A stretch of DNA of 36,649 nt from Caloramator proteoclasticus DSM 10124 (lineage in GTDB: Bacteria > Bacillota > Clostridia > Clostridiales > Caloramatoraceae): the NCBI RefSeq assembly GCF_900129265.1, contig NZ_FQVG01000027.1:1-36649 (forward strand). The letters run 5' to 3'. Position numbers and translations under genes: made by a program. The notes below the pieces were generated by a model, which was not told the DNA's origin, did no database searches, and was given only the letters and a program-made list of their open reading frames with translations. How positions within the stretch are numbered: position 1 is the first letter of the stretch; each line of letters begins with the position of its first letter. Below are positions 1-8,267 of this stretch, in pieces.

Positions 1-111
1 AGTAAATTCTTTAAGCAATAACAATCCTGTATCAGAAGATAAGTCACCACCATCAAAATTTAATCGTATTTTACTATTGCTTTCTAAACAAATATCATAT
101 AAACTAAACAT
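1..111 (-). CDS. IS1380-type transposase, N-terminal fragment (cut by window edge)
   Basis: Reading the minus strand from ATG at 111 gives 37 open codons up to the window edge. The peptide contains the stretch DGGDLSSDTGLLLLKEF, which is the N-terminal signature I associate with IS1380-family DDE transposases (the 'LSSDGGLLLLRE' block). A strong purine-rich ribosome binding site (AGGGAGGG, around 118-125) lies 6-7 bases before the ATG, so the start looks real and the gene may be intact beyond the window. The catalytic domain lies outside, so activity cannot be judged. It is divergent from the LysR gene to its right; the left insertion-sequence end must lie between 112 and about 300. Confidence 0.75.
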   Translation of the reverse strand, partial: MFSLYDICLESNSKIRLNFDGGDLSSDTGLLLLKEFT

Positions 112-341
112 TGAGAACCCTCCCTTTGTTTGGTATTTGTTTAGCAACTATATTATAACAAATTTGGGCCCTCTTTTTCATGTTTTTATTTCACTTTTTA
201 AGTGAAATGCAGTTTAGTAAAAAATTAAGTTAATATGGGCTATAGAACTCTTTTAAATAAATTCCATGAATAATTCAGGTTGAAATTAATAATAGATTAA
301 TTATATAATAGATATAGATGCGATATAAGGGGTTGTTTGAG
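112..341. other. Intergenic region between IS transposase and LysR gene, with a 9-bp inverted repeat
   Basis: No gene is visible here. A perfect inverted repeat lies at 188-208: ATTTCACTT, 3-base spacer, AAGTGAAAT. It could be part of the insertion-sequence end, or a LysR-type binding site upstream of the divergent regulator gene. A TATAAT on the minus strand near 150-157 could drive the transposase. I could not define the insertion-sequence terminus or a target duplication because the other end is outside the window. Confidence 0.4.
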
Positions 342-1232
342 ATGAATATACAAAGTTTAATTTCTTTTAGGGAAACTGTAAGACAAAACAGCATATCAAA
401 GGCATCAAATAAACTCCATCTAACTCAATCAGCCTTAAGTCAGCAGCTTCAAAATCTTGAAAAAAATATCGGCTGCTCACTATTAATTAGAAGCAATAAA
501 GGGGTTGAGTTGACAAAGGAGGGGGAAATTTTACTTGAATATGCTGAATCAATAATAAGTCTATATGAAAATATGCTATCAGACATAAACGAATCACTAC
601 ATAATAAAATAAGTGAAATTAAAATACTAAGTTGCAATATAGTAGGTGAATACCTCCTTCCCTGTTCAGTTTATATATACAAAACAAAACATTCTAATAT
701 AAAATTTGATATTAAAATCGAAAATACCAAAAAGGTCATAGAAGGAATTCAAAACAAGATAGCAGATATAGGGTTTATAGACAAGCCTTTTGTAAGTGAT
801 GAAATAGAGAGCAAGAAAATTTGTGCCAATGATTTAGTTTTTGTATATAATCCAAAAAAATACAAGATACCCGACAACAAAATAAATTTAAGTAGATTAT
901 CCGAAATTCCATTAGTACTACTATCTAAAGATAACGGTATAAGGTATATAATAGATACTTCTATTAAAGAAGAAAATATAAAGATTGAAATGGAGTTAAA
1001 CACAATAGAATCAATAAAGGCATCTATAGTTGCAGGAATGGGTTCATCAATACTGCCTTATACATCTGTAAAATCTGAAGTTCACGCAGGCATACTTTCT
1101 GCCATTCCTATAGAAGGTATGTCCTGCCTCTGCGATATTTACTTAATCTATAGTAAGGACATCTTAAATAAAAGCTATGTAAAGGAATTTATTGAATTTA
1201 TACTTAAGCACGGAAAAGAAACCTTCTGCTAA
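342..1232 (+). CDS. LysR-family transcriptional regulator
   Basis: This 296-residue protein has the LysR layout. An N-terminal winged helix-turn-helix occupies about residues 3-62 (motif SKASNKLHLTQSALSQQLQN, then the 'LF/LL.R..KGV.LT..G' wing), followed by a long linker helix and a two-lobed effector-binding domain (about 90-290). An in-frame ATG at 318 would add eight residues, but AAGGGG at 327-332 sits 9 bases before the ATG at 342, which I take as the start. The 3' end overlaps by 4 bases the convergent TusA-like gene. LysR proteins usually control a neighbouring divergent or adjacent gene; here the nearest metabolic gene is the sulfur carrier, so a role in sulfur or selenium metabolism is a guess. 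The effector is unknown. Confidence 0.88.
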   Translation: MNIQSLISFRETVRQNSISKASNKLHLTQSALSQQLQNLEKNIGCSLLIRSNKGVELTKEGEILLEYAESIISLYENMLSDINESLHNKISEIKILSCNIVGEYLLPCSVYIYKTKHSNIKFDIKIENTKKVIEGIQNKIADIGFIDKPFVSDEIESKKICANDLVFVYNPKKYKIPDNKINLSRLSEIPLVLLSKDNGIRYIIDTSIKEENIKIEMELNTIESIKASIVAGMGSSILPYTSVKSEVHAGILSAIPIEGMSCLCDIYLIYSKDILNKSYVKEFIEFILKHGKETFC

Positions 1233-1447
1233 AGCTTAGTTATCCTTATATACCATATCCCAGCATTATCTTCTATATCAATTCTGCAATTATAGTTTTT
1301 AAAGGCCTCTAAAATACCCTGTTGTGTACAGCTATGGTCTGTAACAATGGTTATAGATTCATAGCTGTTTAAATTTTTAAAGGCTATTTTTGCTTTAATT
1401 ACAGGTATTGGACAAAATAATCCTATACAATCAATTTCACTGTTCAT
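1229..1447 (-). CDS. TusA/SirA/YedF-like sulfur-carrier protein
   Basis: This 72-residue protein carries the family signature near the N-terminus, CIGLFCPIPVIKAK, with the CPxP cysteine at residue 12 that carries persulfide in TusA proteins. Length and fold pattern (beta-alpha-beta-alpha-beta) match single-domain TusA. A GTG nine bases upstream (1456) is possible, but the Shine-Dalgarno AGGGTGG spans it and lies 6 bases before the ATG at 1447, so ATG is preferred. The family moves sulfur to tRNA thiolation, molybdenum cofactor or selenium enzymes; which one applies here cannot be read from the sequence. No cysteine desulfurase or partner TusBCDE gene is nearby. It is convergent with the LysR gene, overlapping by 4 bases, and divergent from the methyltransferase. 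Confidence 0.85.
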   Translation of the reverse strand: MNSEIDCIGLFCPIPVIKAKIAFKNLNSYESITIVTDHSCTQQGILEAFKNYNCRIDIEDNAGIWYIRITKL

Positions 1448-1477
1448 TTTAACCACCCTTTTTTTCAGTGTTTATTT

Positions 1478-1486
1478 TGTTATAAT
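1478..1486 (+). promoter_or_regulatory. Extended -10 promoter element for the methyltransferase
   Basis: TGTTATAAT is a perfect extended -10 (TGnTATAAT) 32 bases before the methyltransferase ATG. No good -35 is seen at 17 bases upstream, which is usual for extended -10 promoters. Confidence 0.5.
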
Positions 1487-1517
1487 AATATTGTAGCAAA
1501 TTAATAGGAGGTAAGAA

Positions 1518-2084
1518 ATGAACCAAAGAGAATTTTTTAATAGACTTGCACCTATTTGGGATGAAATAACAAAACATGATGAAAAGAAAATAGATAAAAT
1601 ACTAAAATTAATAGATATAAAGGATAATTTAAATATACTCGATGTTGGCTGCGGAACAGGAATTCTCGAATCCTTTCTTTTAAAATACAATCCAAATTCC
1701 ATAACTGCAGTTGATATATCCGAAAAGATGATAGATGTTGCAAAATCAAAGTACAATTATAGTAAAATAAATTTTATAGCACAGGATATAATGGAACACA
1801 AAGGATTGTATGATTTAATTATAATATATTCTGCATATCCTCATTTTTCCGATAAGAATGCCCTTATTAATCATCTTTCAAATATGCTTAATAAGGGTGG
1901 AAAGCTTGTGGTTGCCCATTCTGATTCAAGAGAAAAGATAAACAGTGTCCACAGCCGTCATCAGGAGGTTAAGGAGGATAGGCTTCCACCTGCAATTGAA
2001 ACAGCAAACATATTTTCAAAATACCTTTATGTTAATCTTGTTATCGATAACGATGAGATGTATATAGTAAGTGGAATAAAATAA
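1518..2084 (+). CDS. Class I SAM-dependent methyltransferase
   Basis: This 188-residue protein has the Rossmann-type SAM-binding signature: motif I ILDVGCGTG at about residues 40-48, an acidic residue at the end of strand 2 (AVDIS, about 69-73), and motif IV region DLIIIYSAYPHF. It lacks a recognisable target domain, so the substrate (small molecule, RNA or protein) is unknown. The closest general match is the Methyltransf_11/25 group. The ribosome binding site AGGAGG lies 8 bases before the ATG. It is transcribed alone, from the extended -10 at 1478-1486 to the strong hairpin starting at 2081, which overlaps its last codons. Confidence 0.85.
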   Translation: MNQREFFNRLAPIWDEITKHDEKKIDKILKLIDIKDNLNILDVGCGTGILESFLLKYNPNSITAVDISEKMIDVAKSKYNYSKINFIAQDIMEHKGLYDLIIIYSAYPHFSDKNALINHLSNMLNKGGKLVVAHSDSREKINSVHSRHQEVKEDRLPPAIETANIFSKYLYVNLVIDNDEMYIVSGIK

Positions 2085-2120
2085 GGAAACAAAAGGTGCT
2101 TTCACCTTTTGTTTCCTTAT
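2081..2120. terminator. Bidirectional Rho-independent terminator between methyltransferase and glgP
   Basis: A perfect 18-bp stem, 2081-2098 pairing with 2103-2120, closes a CTTT loop. It overlaps the methyltransferase stop and ends one base before the glgP stop codon. T-rich sequence follows in both directions, so it can end both convergent transcripts. Confidence 0.9.
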
Positions 2121-4529
2121 TTATTTAAACCAAATATCCCTCGCATATTCGAGTATTGTATTATCGCTTGAGAATCTTCCTGAATGTGCTATATTGATTA
2201 ATGAAATTCGGTTCCATTTTAATTTATCCTTATATAGTTCATTTATTTTCCTTTGTGCTTCACAATAGGAGGCAAAGTCTTTAAGAACAAAAAACTCATC
2301 ATTATGGGTTAGTAGGTGATTAAATATCTCCCTAAATTCTCCCTTTGGTGCAAAATATCCATCATCAAGTTCATTCAGTATTCTTGTTAATCTTCTATCT
2401 TGATAATATAAATCCCAAGAATGGTACCCTCCATTTTTATAGTAGTTTATTACCTCTTCAGATGTCATACCAAATAAAATTATATTTTCATCTCCTACCT
2501 CTTCATAAATCTCAACATTTGCACCATCTAATGTTCCTATAGTTATTGCACCATTCATCATAAACTTCATATTGCCAGTACCTGATGCTTCCTTTGATGC
2601 TGTGGATATCTGTTCACTTACCTCTGCACTTGGAATGAGCTTTTCTGCTAAGGAAACATTATAATTTTCAGCAAAAACAACCTTTATTCTATTATTTATC
2701 TTAGGGTCATTATTTACCTTTTCACCTACACTATTTATTAGTTTTATAATCTTCTTTGCAAGATAATATCCTGGTGCTGCCTTTGCACTAAATATAAACG
2801 TATGTGGCACAATATCCATATTTGGATTATCAATAAGCTCATTATATAGATTTATAACGTGCAGAATATTAAGAAGCTGTCTTTTATAGGCGTGGAGCCT
2901 CTTGGCTTGAACATCAAATATTGAATTAGGATCTATTTTTATACCTTGCGTTCTTCTTATATAGTCAGCAAGCTTTGCTTTATTATTATATTTAATCTTT
3001 GCAAGTTTATCTAAAAACGCCTTATCATCCTTGTAGTCTTCAAGTTTTATTAATTCCTTAGGATTTTTTAAAAAATCACATCCAATTGTATTTGCAATGA
3101 GGTTTGTAAGGTCTGGGTTTGCCTTTATAAGCCATCTTCTGTGAGTTATTCCATTTGTCTTATTATTGAACTTACCTTGATAATATTCATTAAAATCCCT
3201 AAGCTCTTGATTTTTTAATATTTCAGTATGAAGCTTTGAAACTCCATTTACACTATGGCTTCCCACAATGGCAAGGTTAGCCATCTTTACCCATCCACCA
3301 CTTATTATTGCCATCCTGTCAACCTTATTCCAGTCATTATTATATCTTTCCATTAACTCTTGACAGAACCTTCTGTTTATCTCTTCAATTATTGTATAAA
3401 TTCTTGGCAGAAGCTTTTTCATCATATCAACAGGCCATTTTTCAAGGGCCTCAGACATAATGGTATGGTTTGTATAGGCCATCGTTTTTACAGTTATATC
3501 CCAAGCATCCTCCCAAGGGAGCTGCTCTTCATCTATTAATATTCTCATAAGCTCAGCAACTGCAAGTGCAGGATGCGTATCATTTATGTGTATTGCAACA
3601 TATTTATGAAAATCATATATTGAGTGACCCATTTTTTTATAGGTTCTCATAATACTTTGAACACCAGCACTGACAAAGAAGTATTCCTGTTTTAGTCTTA
3701 ATAACTTTCCCTTTTCTGTTGTATCGTCAGGATATAAAACCTGCGATATAGACTCAACAGAATATTTGTATTCTATAGCTTTGGTATATTCCCCTGCACT
3801 AAATCTTTCAAAATCAAAGTCCTTATTTTTTACCTCCGCATTCCAAAGCCTTAACGTATTTACAGTATCTGTTCCATAACCTATTATAGGAACATCATAA
3901 GGAACCGCAAGTACCTCCTCATATCCCTCGTGTTTTGCAACAAAACGCCCATTTTCGGTTGTAAAGTATACATATCCCCCAAACTTTACAATAACAGACT
4001 TATCTACCCTTCTAATCTCCCAAGGATAGCCGTGCCTTAACCAATCATCAGGTGTTTCAACCTGATATCCATCCCTTATCTGCTGCCTAAAAAAGCCATA
4101 TTTATACCTTATTCCATTACCGTGACCTGCAATAGATAGTGCCGCCATTGAATCTAAAAAACAGGCAGCAAGCCTTCCCAATCCACCATTGCCAAGTCCT
4201 GCTTCTCTTTCAACATTGTTAAGCTCCTCAAGCCTTACTCCTAAATCCATTAGTGCTTCTTCTACTATATCCTTTATTCCTAAATTAATTAGATTGTTTT
4301 CGAGGAGTTTACCAAGTAAAAACTCCATTGAAAAATAATAAACCTGCTTTGTACCTTCCTTCTTATACTTTTTATTTGTTTTCATCCACCTTTCAAAGCT
4401 GTACTCCTTAACAAGTTCAGCAAGTGCAATATATTGATGTAATACAGAGGACTCCTCCAAGTCCTCTGCAAATAAATTTATAAGTTTCTTCTGATAATCA
4501 TTTTTTATCTGTTCCTTGGTCAAATTCAT
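2121..4529 (-). CDS. glgP: Glycogen/maltodextrin phosphorylase
   Basis: This 802-residue GT35 enzyme removes glucose from the non-reducing ends of glycogen using phosphate, giving glucose 1-phosphate. The length matches bacterial GlgP. The pyridoxal-phosphate site EASGTGNMKFMMNG is intact, with the Schiff-base lysine at residue 655. N-terminal motifs such as YFSMEFLLG and EAGLGNGGLGRLAACF are also typical. The ATG at 4529 follows AGGTGGTGAT. It is the last gene of the glgB-C-D-A-P operon, 11 bases after the glgA stop, and ends directly at a strong terminator. Placing the degradation enzyme in the synthesis operon is common in clostridia and suggests that storage and release are co-expressed, with allosteric or substrate control of direction. 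Confidence 0.97.
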   Translation of the reverse strand: MNLTKEQIKNDYQKKLINLFAEDLEESSVLHQYIALAELVKEYSFERWMKTNKKYKKEGTKQVYYFSMEFLLGKLLENNLINLGIKDIVEEALMDLGVRLEELNNVEREAGLGNGGLGRLAACFLDSMAALSIAGHGNGIRYKYGFFRQQIRDGYQVETPDDWLRHGYPWEIRRVDKSVIVKFGGYVYFTTENGRFVAKHEGYEEVLAVPYDVPIIGYGTDTVNTLRLWNAEVKNKDFDFERFSAGEYTKAIEYKYSVESISQVLYPDDTTEKGKLLRLKQEYFFVSAGVQSIMRTYKKMGHSIYDFHKYVAIHINDTHPALAVAELMRILIDEEQLPWEDAWDITVKTMAYTNHTIMSEALEKWPVDMMKKLLPRIYTIIEEINRRFCQELMERYNNDWNKVDRMAIISGGWVKMANLAIVGSHSVNGVSKLHTEILKNQELRDFNEYYQGKFNNKTNGITHRRWLIKANPDLTNLIANTIGCDFLKNPKELIKLEDYKDDKAFLDKLAKIKYNNKAKLADYIRRTQGIKIDPNSIFDVQAKRLHAYKRQLLNILHVINLYNELIDNPNMDIVPHTFIFSAKAAPGYYLAKKIIKLINSVGEKVNNDPKINNRIKVVFAENYNVSLAEKLIPSAEVSEQISTASKEASGTGNMKFMMNGAITIGTLDGANVEIYEEVGDENIILFGMTSEEVINYYKNGGYHSWDLYYQDRRLTRILNELDDGYFAPKGEFREIFNHLLTHNDEFFVLKDFASYCEAQRKINELYKDKLKWNRISLINIAHSGRFSSDNTILEYARDIWFK

Positions 4530-4540
4530 ATAATCACCAC

Positions 4541-5968
4541 CTAAATTCCTTCATATAAACCCTTGTATAGCTTTGCAGAATTGTTCCAGCTATTATCCCT
4601 TTCCATTCCGTGTTTTATTAAATGGTACCAAGCATTTTTGTTATTTCTATAAACTGAAACTGCATATTTAATGATATTTAACATCTCGTGGGAATTATAG
4701 TTTCTAAAGGAAAATCCCCAACCCTCTCCTGTAAATTGGTTATATGGTTTTACTGTATCCTTAAGTCCTCCTGTCTCTCTAACTATAGGAACTGAACCAT
4801 ACCTTAAAGCAAGAAGCTGACCAATTCCACAAGGTTCAAATAATGAAGGCATTAGGAACATATCGCTTGCTGCATATATCTTCCTTGCTAAACCATCATT
4901 AAAGCATATATTAGCAGATACCTTTGATGGATATATAGAAGCATAATATCTAAACAAATCCTCATACACATATTGTCCTGTTCCTAAAACAACAAGCTGA
5001 ACATCCTGCCTTAAAATTTCCTCAATTACATTTGCAACTAAATCAAAACCTTTTTGGTCTGTAAGTCTTGATACAATGCCTATCATAGGTATATTTTCAT
5101 TTACCTCAAGGTTTAGTTCCCTTTGAAGAGAAAGCTTATTCTTCTTCTTATTTTCAATTGAATTAATATCATATTTTACATATATACTCCTATCAGTTGC
5201 AGGATTATATACATCATAGTCTACTCCATTTAAGATACCTGTAAATTTATATGATATACCTGCTAAAAGTCCGTGAAGTCCCTCTCCATAAAAAGGTGTC
5301 TTTACTTCCTCTGTATAGGTTGGGCTTACTGTTGTTACCTTATCAGAATATATAATTCCACCCTTCATAAAGGAAACAGCGTTATAATACTTCATTTTAT
5401 CCTCTGCAAAATATCCATCATCAAGCCCTAATAGGTCTCCTAACACTTCTCTTCCAAATACCCCCTGAAATTTAAGATTATGAATTGTTAATACTGTTTT
5501 TAGGTTTTTATGAAAATCACTCTGCCAATAATGATGTTTTAATAAAACTGCTGAAACAGCTGTATGCCAGTCATTTAAATGAAGAATATCTGGTTTGAAG
5601 TCAAGGTGAGAAATAGCCTCAAGTATCGCTCTACTAAAATATGAAAATCTTTCTCCATCATCATAATATCCATAGGCACCTGGTCTTTTGAAGTAATATT
5701 CATTGTCTACAAAATAGAAGGGAACTCCATCATACTCAAGATACTCAATTCCACAGTATTGCCTTCTCCATCCAACCCACACATCAAAGTGAGTAATATG
5801 CTTCATCTTGCTCTTAAAGTCATAATTTATATCTGAATACTTTGGCATTATAACCCTAACGTCAACGCCTATTTTTCTTAATGCCTTAGGAAGCGCATAG
5901 GCAACATCCCCAAGTCCTCCTGTTTTTAAAAACGGATAGCATTCAGAAGCTGCAAATAATACCTTCAT
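4541..5968 (-). CDS. glgA: Glycogen synthase (ADP-glucose dependent)
   Basis: This 475-residue GT5 enzyme extends alpha-1,4-glucan chains from ADP-glucose. The N-terminal KTGGLGDV motif (residues 15-22) binds the nucleotide sugar. The C-terminal half has the family's EPCGIGQL and RETGGLKDTV blocks. A reading frame opens 27 bases earlier at 5995, but that start would run into glgD. AAGGGGTGATTCAA before the ATG at 5968 gives the better start, and 13 bases then separate it from the glgD stop. The length is typical for bacterial GlgA (about 475-480). It is the fourth gene of the glycogen operon. Confidence 0.96.
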   Translation of the reverse strand: MKVLFAASECYPFLKTGGLGDVAYALPKALRKIGVDVRVIMPKYSDINYDFKSKMKHITHFDVWVGWRRQYCGIEYLEYDGVPFYFVDNEYYFKRPGAYGYYDDGERFSYFSRAILEAISHLDFKPDILHLNDWHTAVSAVLLKHHYWQSDFHKNLKTVLTIHNLKFQGVFGREVLGDLLGLDDGYFAEDKMKYYNAVSFMKGGIIYSDKVTTVSPTYTEEVKTPFYGEGLHGLLAGISYKFTGILNGVDYDVYNPATDRSIYVKYDINSIENKKKNKLSLQRELNLEVNENIPMIGIVSRLTDQKGFDLVANVIEEILRQDVQLVVLGTGQYVYEDLFRYYASIYPSKVSANICFNDGLARKIYAASDMFLMPSLFEPCGIGQLLALRYGSVPIVRETGGLKDTVKPYNQFTGEGWGFSFRNYNSHEMLNIIKYAVSVYRNNKNAWYHLIKHGMERDNSWNNSAKLYKGLYEGI

Positions 5969-5981
5969 TTGAATCACCCCT

Positions 5982-7097
5982 TTATATTCCAACATAGCTT
6001 CCCTTTTCGATAACTACAGGATAGTTCTTATCTCCAATCAATACCTTATCCATTTCAATCTCAACATTCTTATCTAAAATTACATTCTTTAACTTTACAT
6101 TTTTATTTATTACGCACTTTGGAAATACAATTGAATTTATAACCTCCGCTCCTTCCTCTATAACAACCCCACGAGATATAATGCTATTTTTAACAGTACC
6201 CTTTATAATACATCCATTTGCAATAAGTGAATTAACTATCTCTGATCCATTTAAATACTTTGTTGGAGGAGAATCATTAGATTTTGTATAAATTCTTCTC
6301 TCTGAATTTAAAAGCTCATTCATAACATCATACTCTAATATATCCATTGAAACTCTATAATATGAATTAACAGAATTTATACATCCTACATAACCTTTAT
6401 ATTCATAGGCTCTTACATCAAACTTTTTAAGATTTGCAAATATATACTGTTTTATTGTGTCGCATCCTCCATCTTGTATGCACCTTAAAATACAGTCTAT
6501 AAAGAACTCCTTATTCATAATATATATTTCCATACTTACATTGGCTGTGTCTGTTAAACATAGGTTCCTTCCTACACTTAAAACTCTTCCGTTTTCATCT
6601 ATCTTCAATGTATCACAATTTAAGAACATATTATCTCCATTTTCAACCTTCTTATACACAACTGTTACATCAGCATCGCTCTTTTCGTGTTCATAGGCAA
6701 TTTCCTCAAAATCAATATTACAAATCATATAGGAAGACGTCATAATAACCTTGTTTTTTTTGCTTCTATATAAAAATTCAAGATTATTTTTAAGTAGTTT
6801 TATATCATTATTTACTGCTGCATTTAAGTATCTATTAAATATAAATACTCCATCGTTTTTTCTATTCATATCCCAAGGTTTACCTGTACCTATATGGTCA
6901 ATTAAAGAACGTGAAGCAGAATTAACAAATATACCTACATTTGTAATTCCTGCATTCTTCATATTTGACAGCATAAAATCTATAACTCTATATCTTGCAA
7001 ATATTGGAATAGAAGCAATTGGTCTATGAACTGTTAAGCTTCTTATATTGCTCTCGTCCTCGCTTAGAGAAATTACTCCCATATAGTCCTTTAGCAT
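5982..7097 (-). CDS. glgD: GlgD, non-catalytic partner of glucose-1-phosphate adenylyltransferase
   Basis: This 371-residue paralogue of GlgC has the nucleotidyltransferase fold and a C-terminal left-handed beta-helix (hexapeptide-like repeats, about 280-371). The catalytic glycine-rich loop that reads [10 protein letters not shown] in the neighbour is replaced here by a region beginning VISLSEDESN, and the substrate lysine segment AKPAVP is replaced by HRPIASIP. This loss is the hallmark of GlgD. In Bacillota, GlgD forms a hetero-oligomer with GlgC and stimulates it. The start 'MLKDYMGVI' is typical of the family. The ATG follows a G-rich ribosome binding site. It lies 14 bases downstream of glgC. 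Confidence 0.94.
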   Translation of the reverse strand: MLKDYMGVISLSEDESNIRSLTVHRPIASIPIFARYRVIDFMLSNMKNAGITNVGIFVNSASRSLIDHIGTGKPWDMNRKNDGVFIFNRYLNAAVNNDIKLLKNNLEFLYRSKKNKVIMTSSYMICNIDFEEIAYEHEKSDADVTVVYKKVENGDNMFLNCDTLKIDENGRVLSVGRNLCLTDTANVSMEIYIMNKEFFIDCILRCIQDGGCDTIKQYIFANLKKFDVRAYEYKGYVGCINSVNSYYRVSMDILEYDVMNELLNSERRIYTKSNDSPPTKYLNGSEIVNSLIANGCIIKGTVKNSIISRGVVIEEGAEVINSIVFPKCVINKNVKLKNVILDKNVEIEMDKVLIGDKNYPVVIEKGSYVGI

Positions 7098-7111
7098 AAA
7101 TTACCCCCCAG

Positions 7112-8257
7112 TCACTCATTCTTTGTATTTTCTTTTATATCTTTATTATCACCAATTAAAACAATGTCTTGGCAGTTTCCAACTTGAACTCCTGCTCTAA
7201 CCTTGCAACCCTTGCCTATTATTGCTCTACAAATATAAGCTCCATCTTCTATCTCTGTATGGTTCATAATTATCGAATCTATTACCTTTGCATTTTTTCC
7301 AACCTTGACTCCATAGGATAAAACAGAATTTTTAACTTCACCCTCTATAATACATCCCTCAACAATAAGAGAGTTTTTTACAACAGCATCTGCCCCAATG
7401 TATTGTGGGGGGTAGGAATAATCCGCTGTATATATCTTCCAATAAGGGTCATTTAAATCCATTCCACTCTCTTCATCTAAAAGGTCCATATGTGCTTCCC
7501 AATAGCTATCTACTGTTCCAACATCCTTCCAATAACCCTCAAATTTATATGCATATAGCCTTAAACCACCATTTAACATTTTAGGTATAATATTTTTACC
7601 AAAATCCCTTTGAGACTCTGCATCCTTTTCATCTTCTTTAAGGTATGTTTTTAGCTTTTGCCAATTGAATATATATATTCCCATAGAAGCCAGAGTACTC
7701 TTTGGCTTTTTAGGTTTTTCTTCAAATTCATATATTCTTCCATCTTCCTCAGTATTCATTATTCCAAATCGGGATGCCTCCTTTAATGGTACCTCTATTA
7801 CTGCAATCGTTGCATCAGCCTTTTTTTCCTTGTGGTACTCTAACATTTCAGAGTAATCCATCTTATATATGTGGTCCCCAGATAAAATTAATACATACTC
7901 TGGATCAAAATAATCTATGAAGCCTATATTTTGAAAAATAGCATCTGCTGTTCCCTTATACCAGTTACCACCTGACTCACTCTCAAAAGGGGGAAGAAGT
8001 GTTACCCCACCAAATTTTCTATCTAAATCCCACGCAGAACCTATACCTATATGGGTATGTAATATAAGTGGTTGGTACTGTGTTAGAACTCCTACAGTAT
8101 CTATTCCTGAATTTGCACAATTACTTAATGTAAAATCAATTATTCTGTATTTTCCTCCAAATGGAACTGCTGGTTTCGCATTATTTCTTGTTAGATTTTT
8201 TAATCTACTTCCTTGGCCTCCTGCAAGTATCATTGCTACTATTTCTTTTTTTGGCAT
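7112..8257 (-). CDS. glgC: Glucose-1-phosphate adenylyltransferase (ADP-glucose pyrophosphorylase)
   Basis: This 381-residue enzyme makes ADP-glucose from glucose 1-phosphate and ATP, the committed step of glycogen synthesis. The pyrophosphorylase loop [10 protein letters not shown] (about residues 10-19), the [16 protein letters not shown] block, [11 protein letters not shown] and the FEEKPKKP region are all present. A beta-helix domain fills the C-terminal third. AGGGGGGTTAAC precedes the ATG. It lies 10 bases after glgB and just before glgD, its regulatory partner. Its substrate is the product of the two phosphorylases encoded in the next locus, which makes it the likely link between the two blocks. 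Confidence 0.97.
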   Translation of the reverse strand: MPKKEIVAMILAGGQGSRLKNLTRNNAKPAVPFGGKYRIIDFTLSNCANSGIDTVGVLTQYQPLILHTHIGIGSAWDLDRKFGGVTLLPPFESESGGNWYKGTADAIFQNIGFIDYFDPEYVLILSGDHIYKMDYSEMLEYHKEKKADATIAVIEVPLKEASRFGIMNTEEDGRIYEFEEKPKKPKSTLASMGIYIFNWQKLKTYLKEDEKDAESQRDFGKNIIPKMLNGGLRLYAYKFEGYWKDVGTVDSYWEAHMDLLDEESGMDLNDPYWKIYTADYSYPPQYIGADAVVKNSLIVEGCIIEGEVKNSVLSYGVKVGKNAKVIDSIIMNHTEIEDGAYICRAIIGKGCKVRAGVQVGNCQDIVLIGDNKDIKENTKNE

Positions 8258-8267
8258 GTTAACCCCC

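Noticed and set aside
6457-7029. Two plus-strand frames of 79 and 92 codons opposite glgD
   Set aside because: Antisense shadows of glgD, without ribosome binding sites or similarity.
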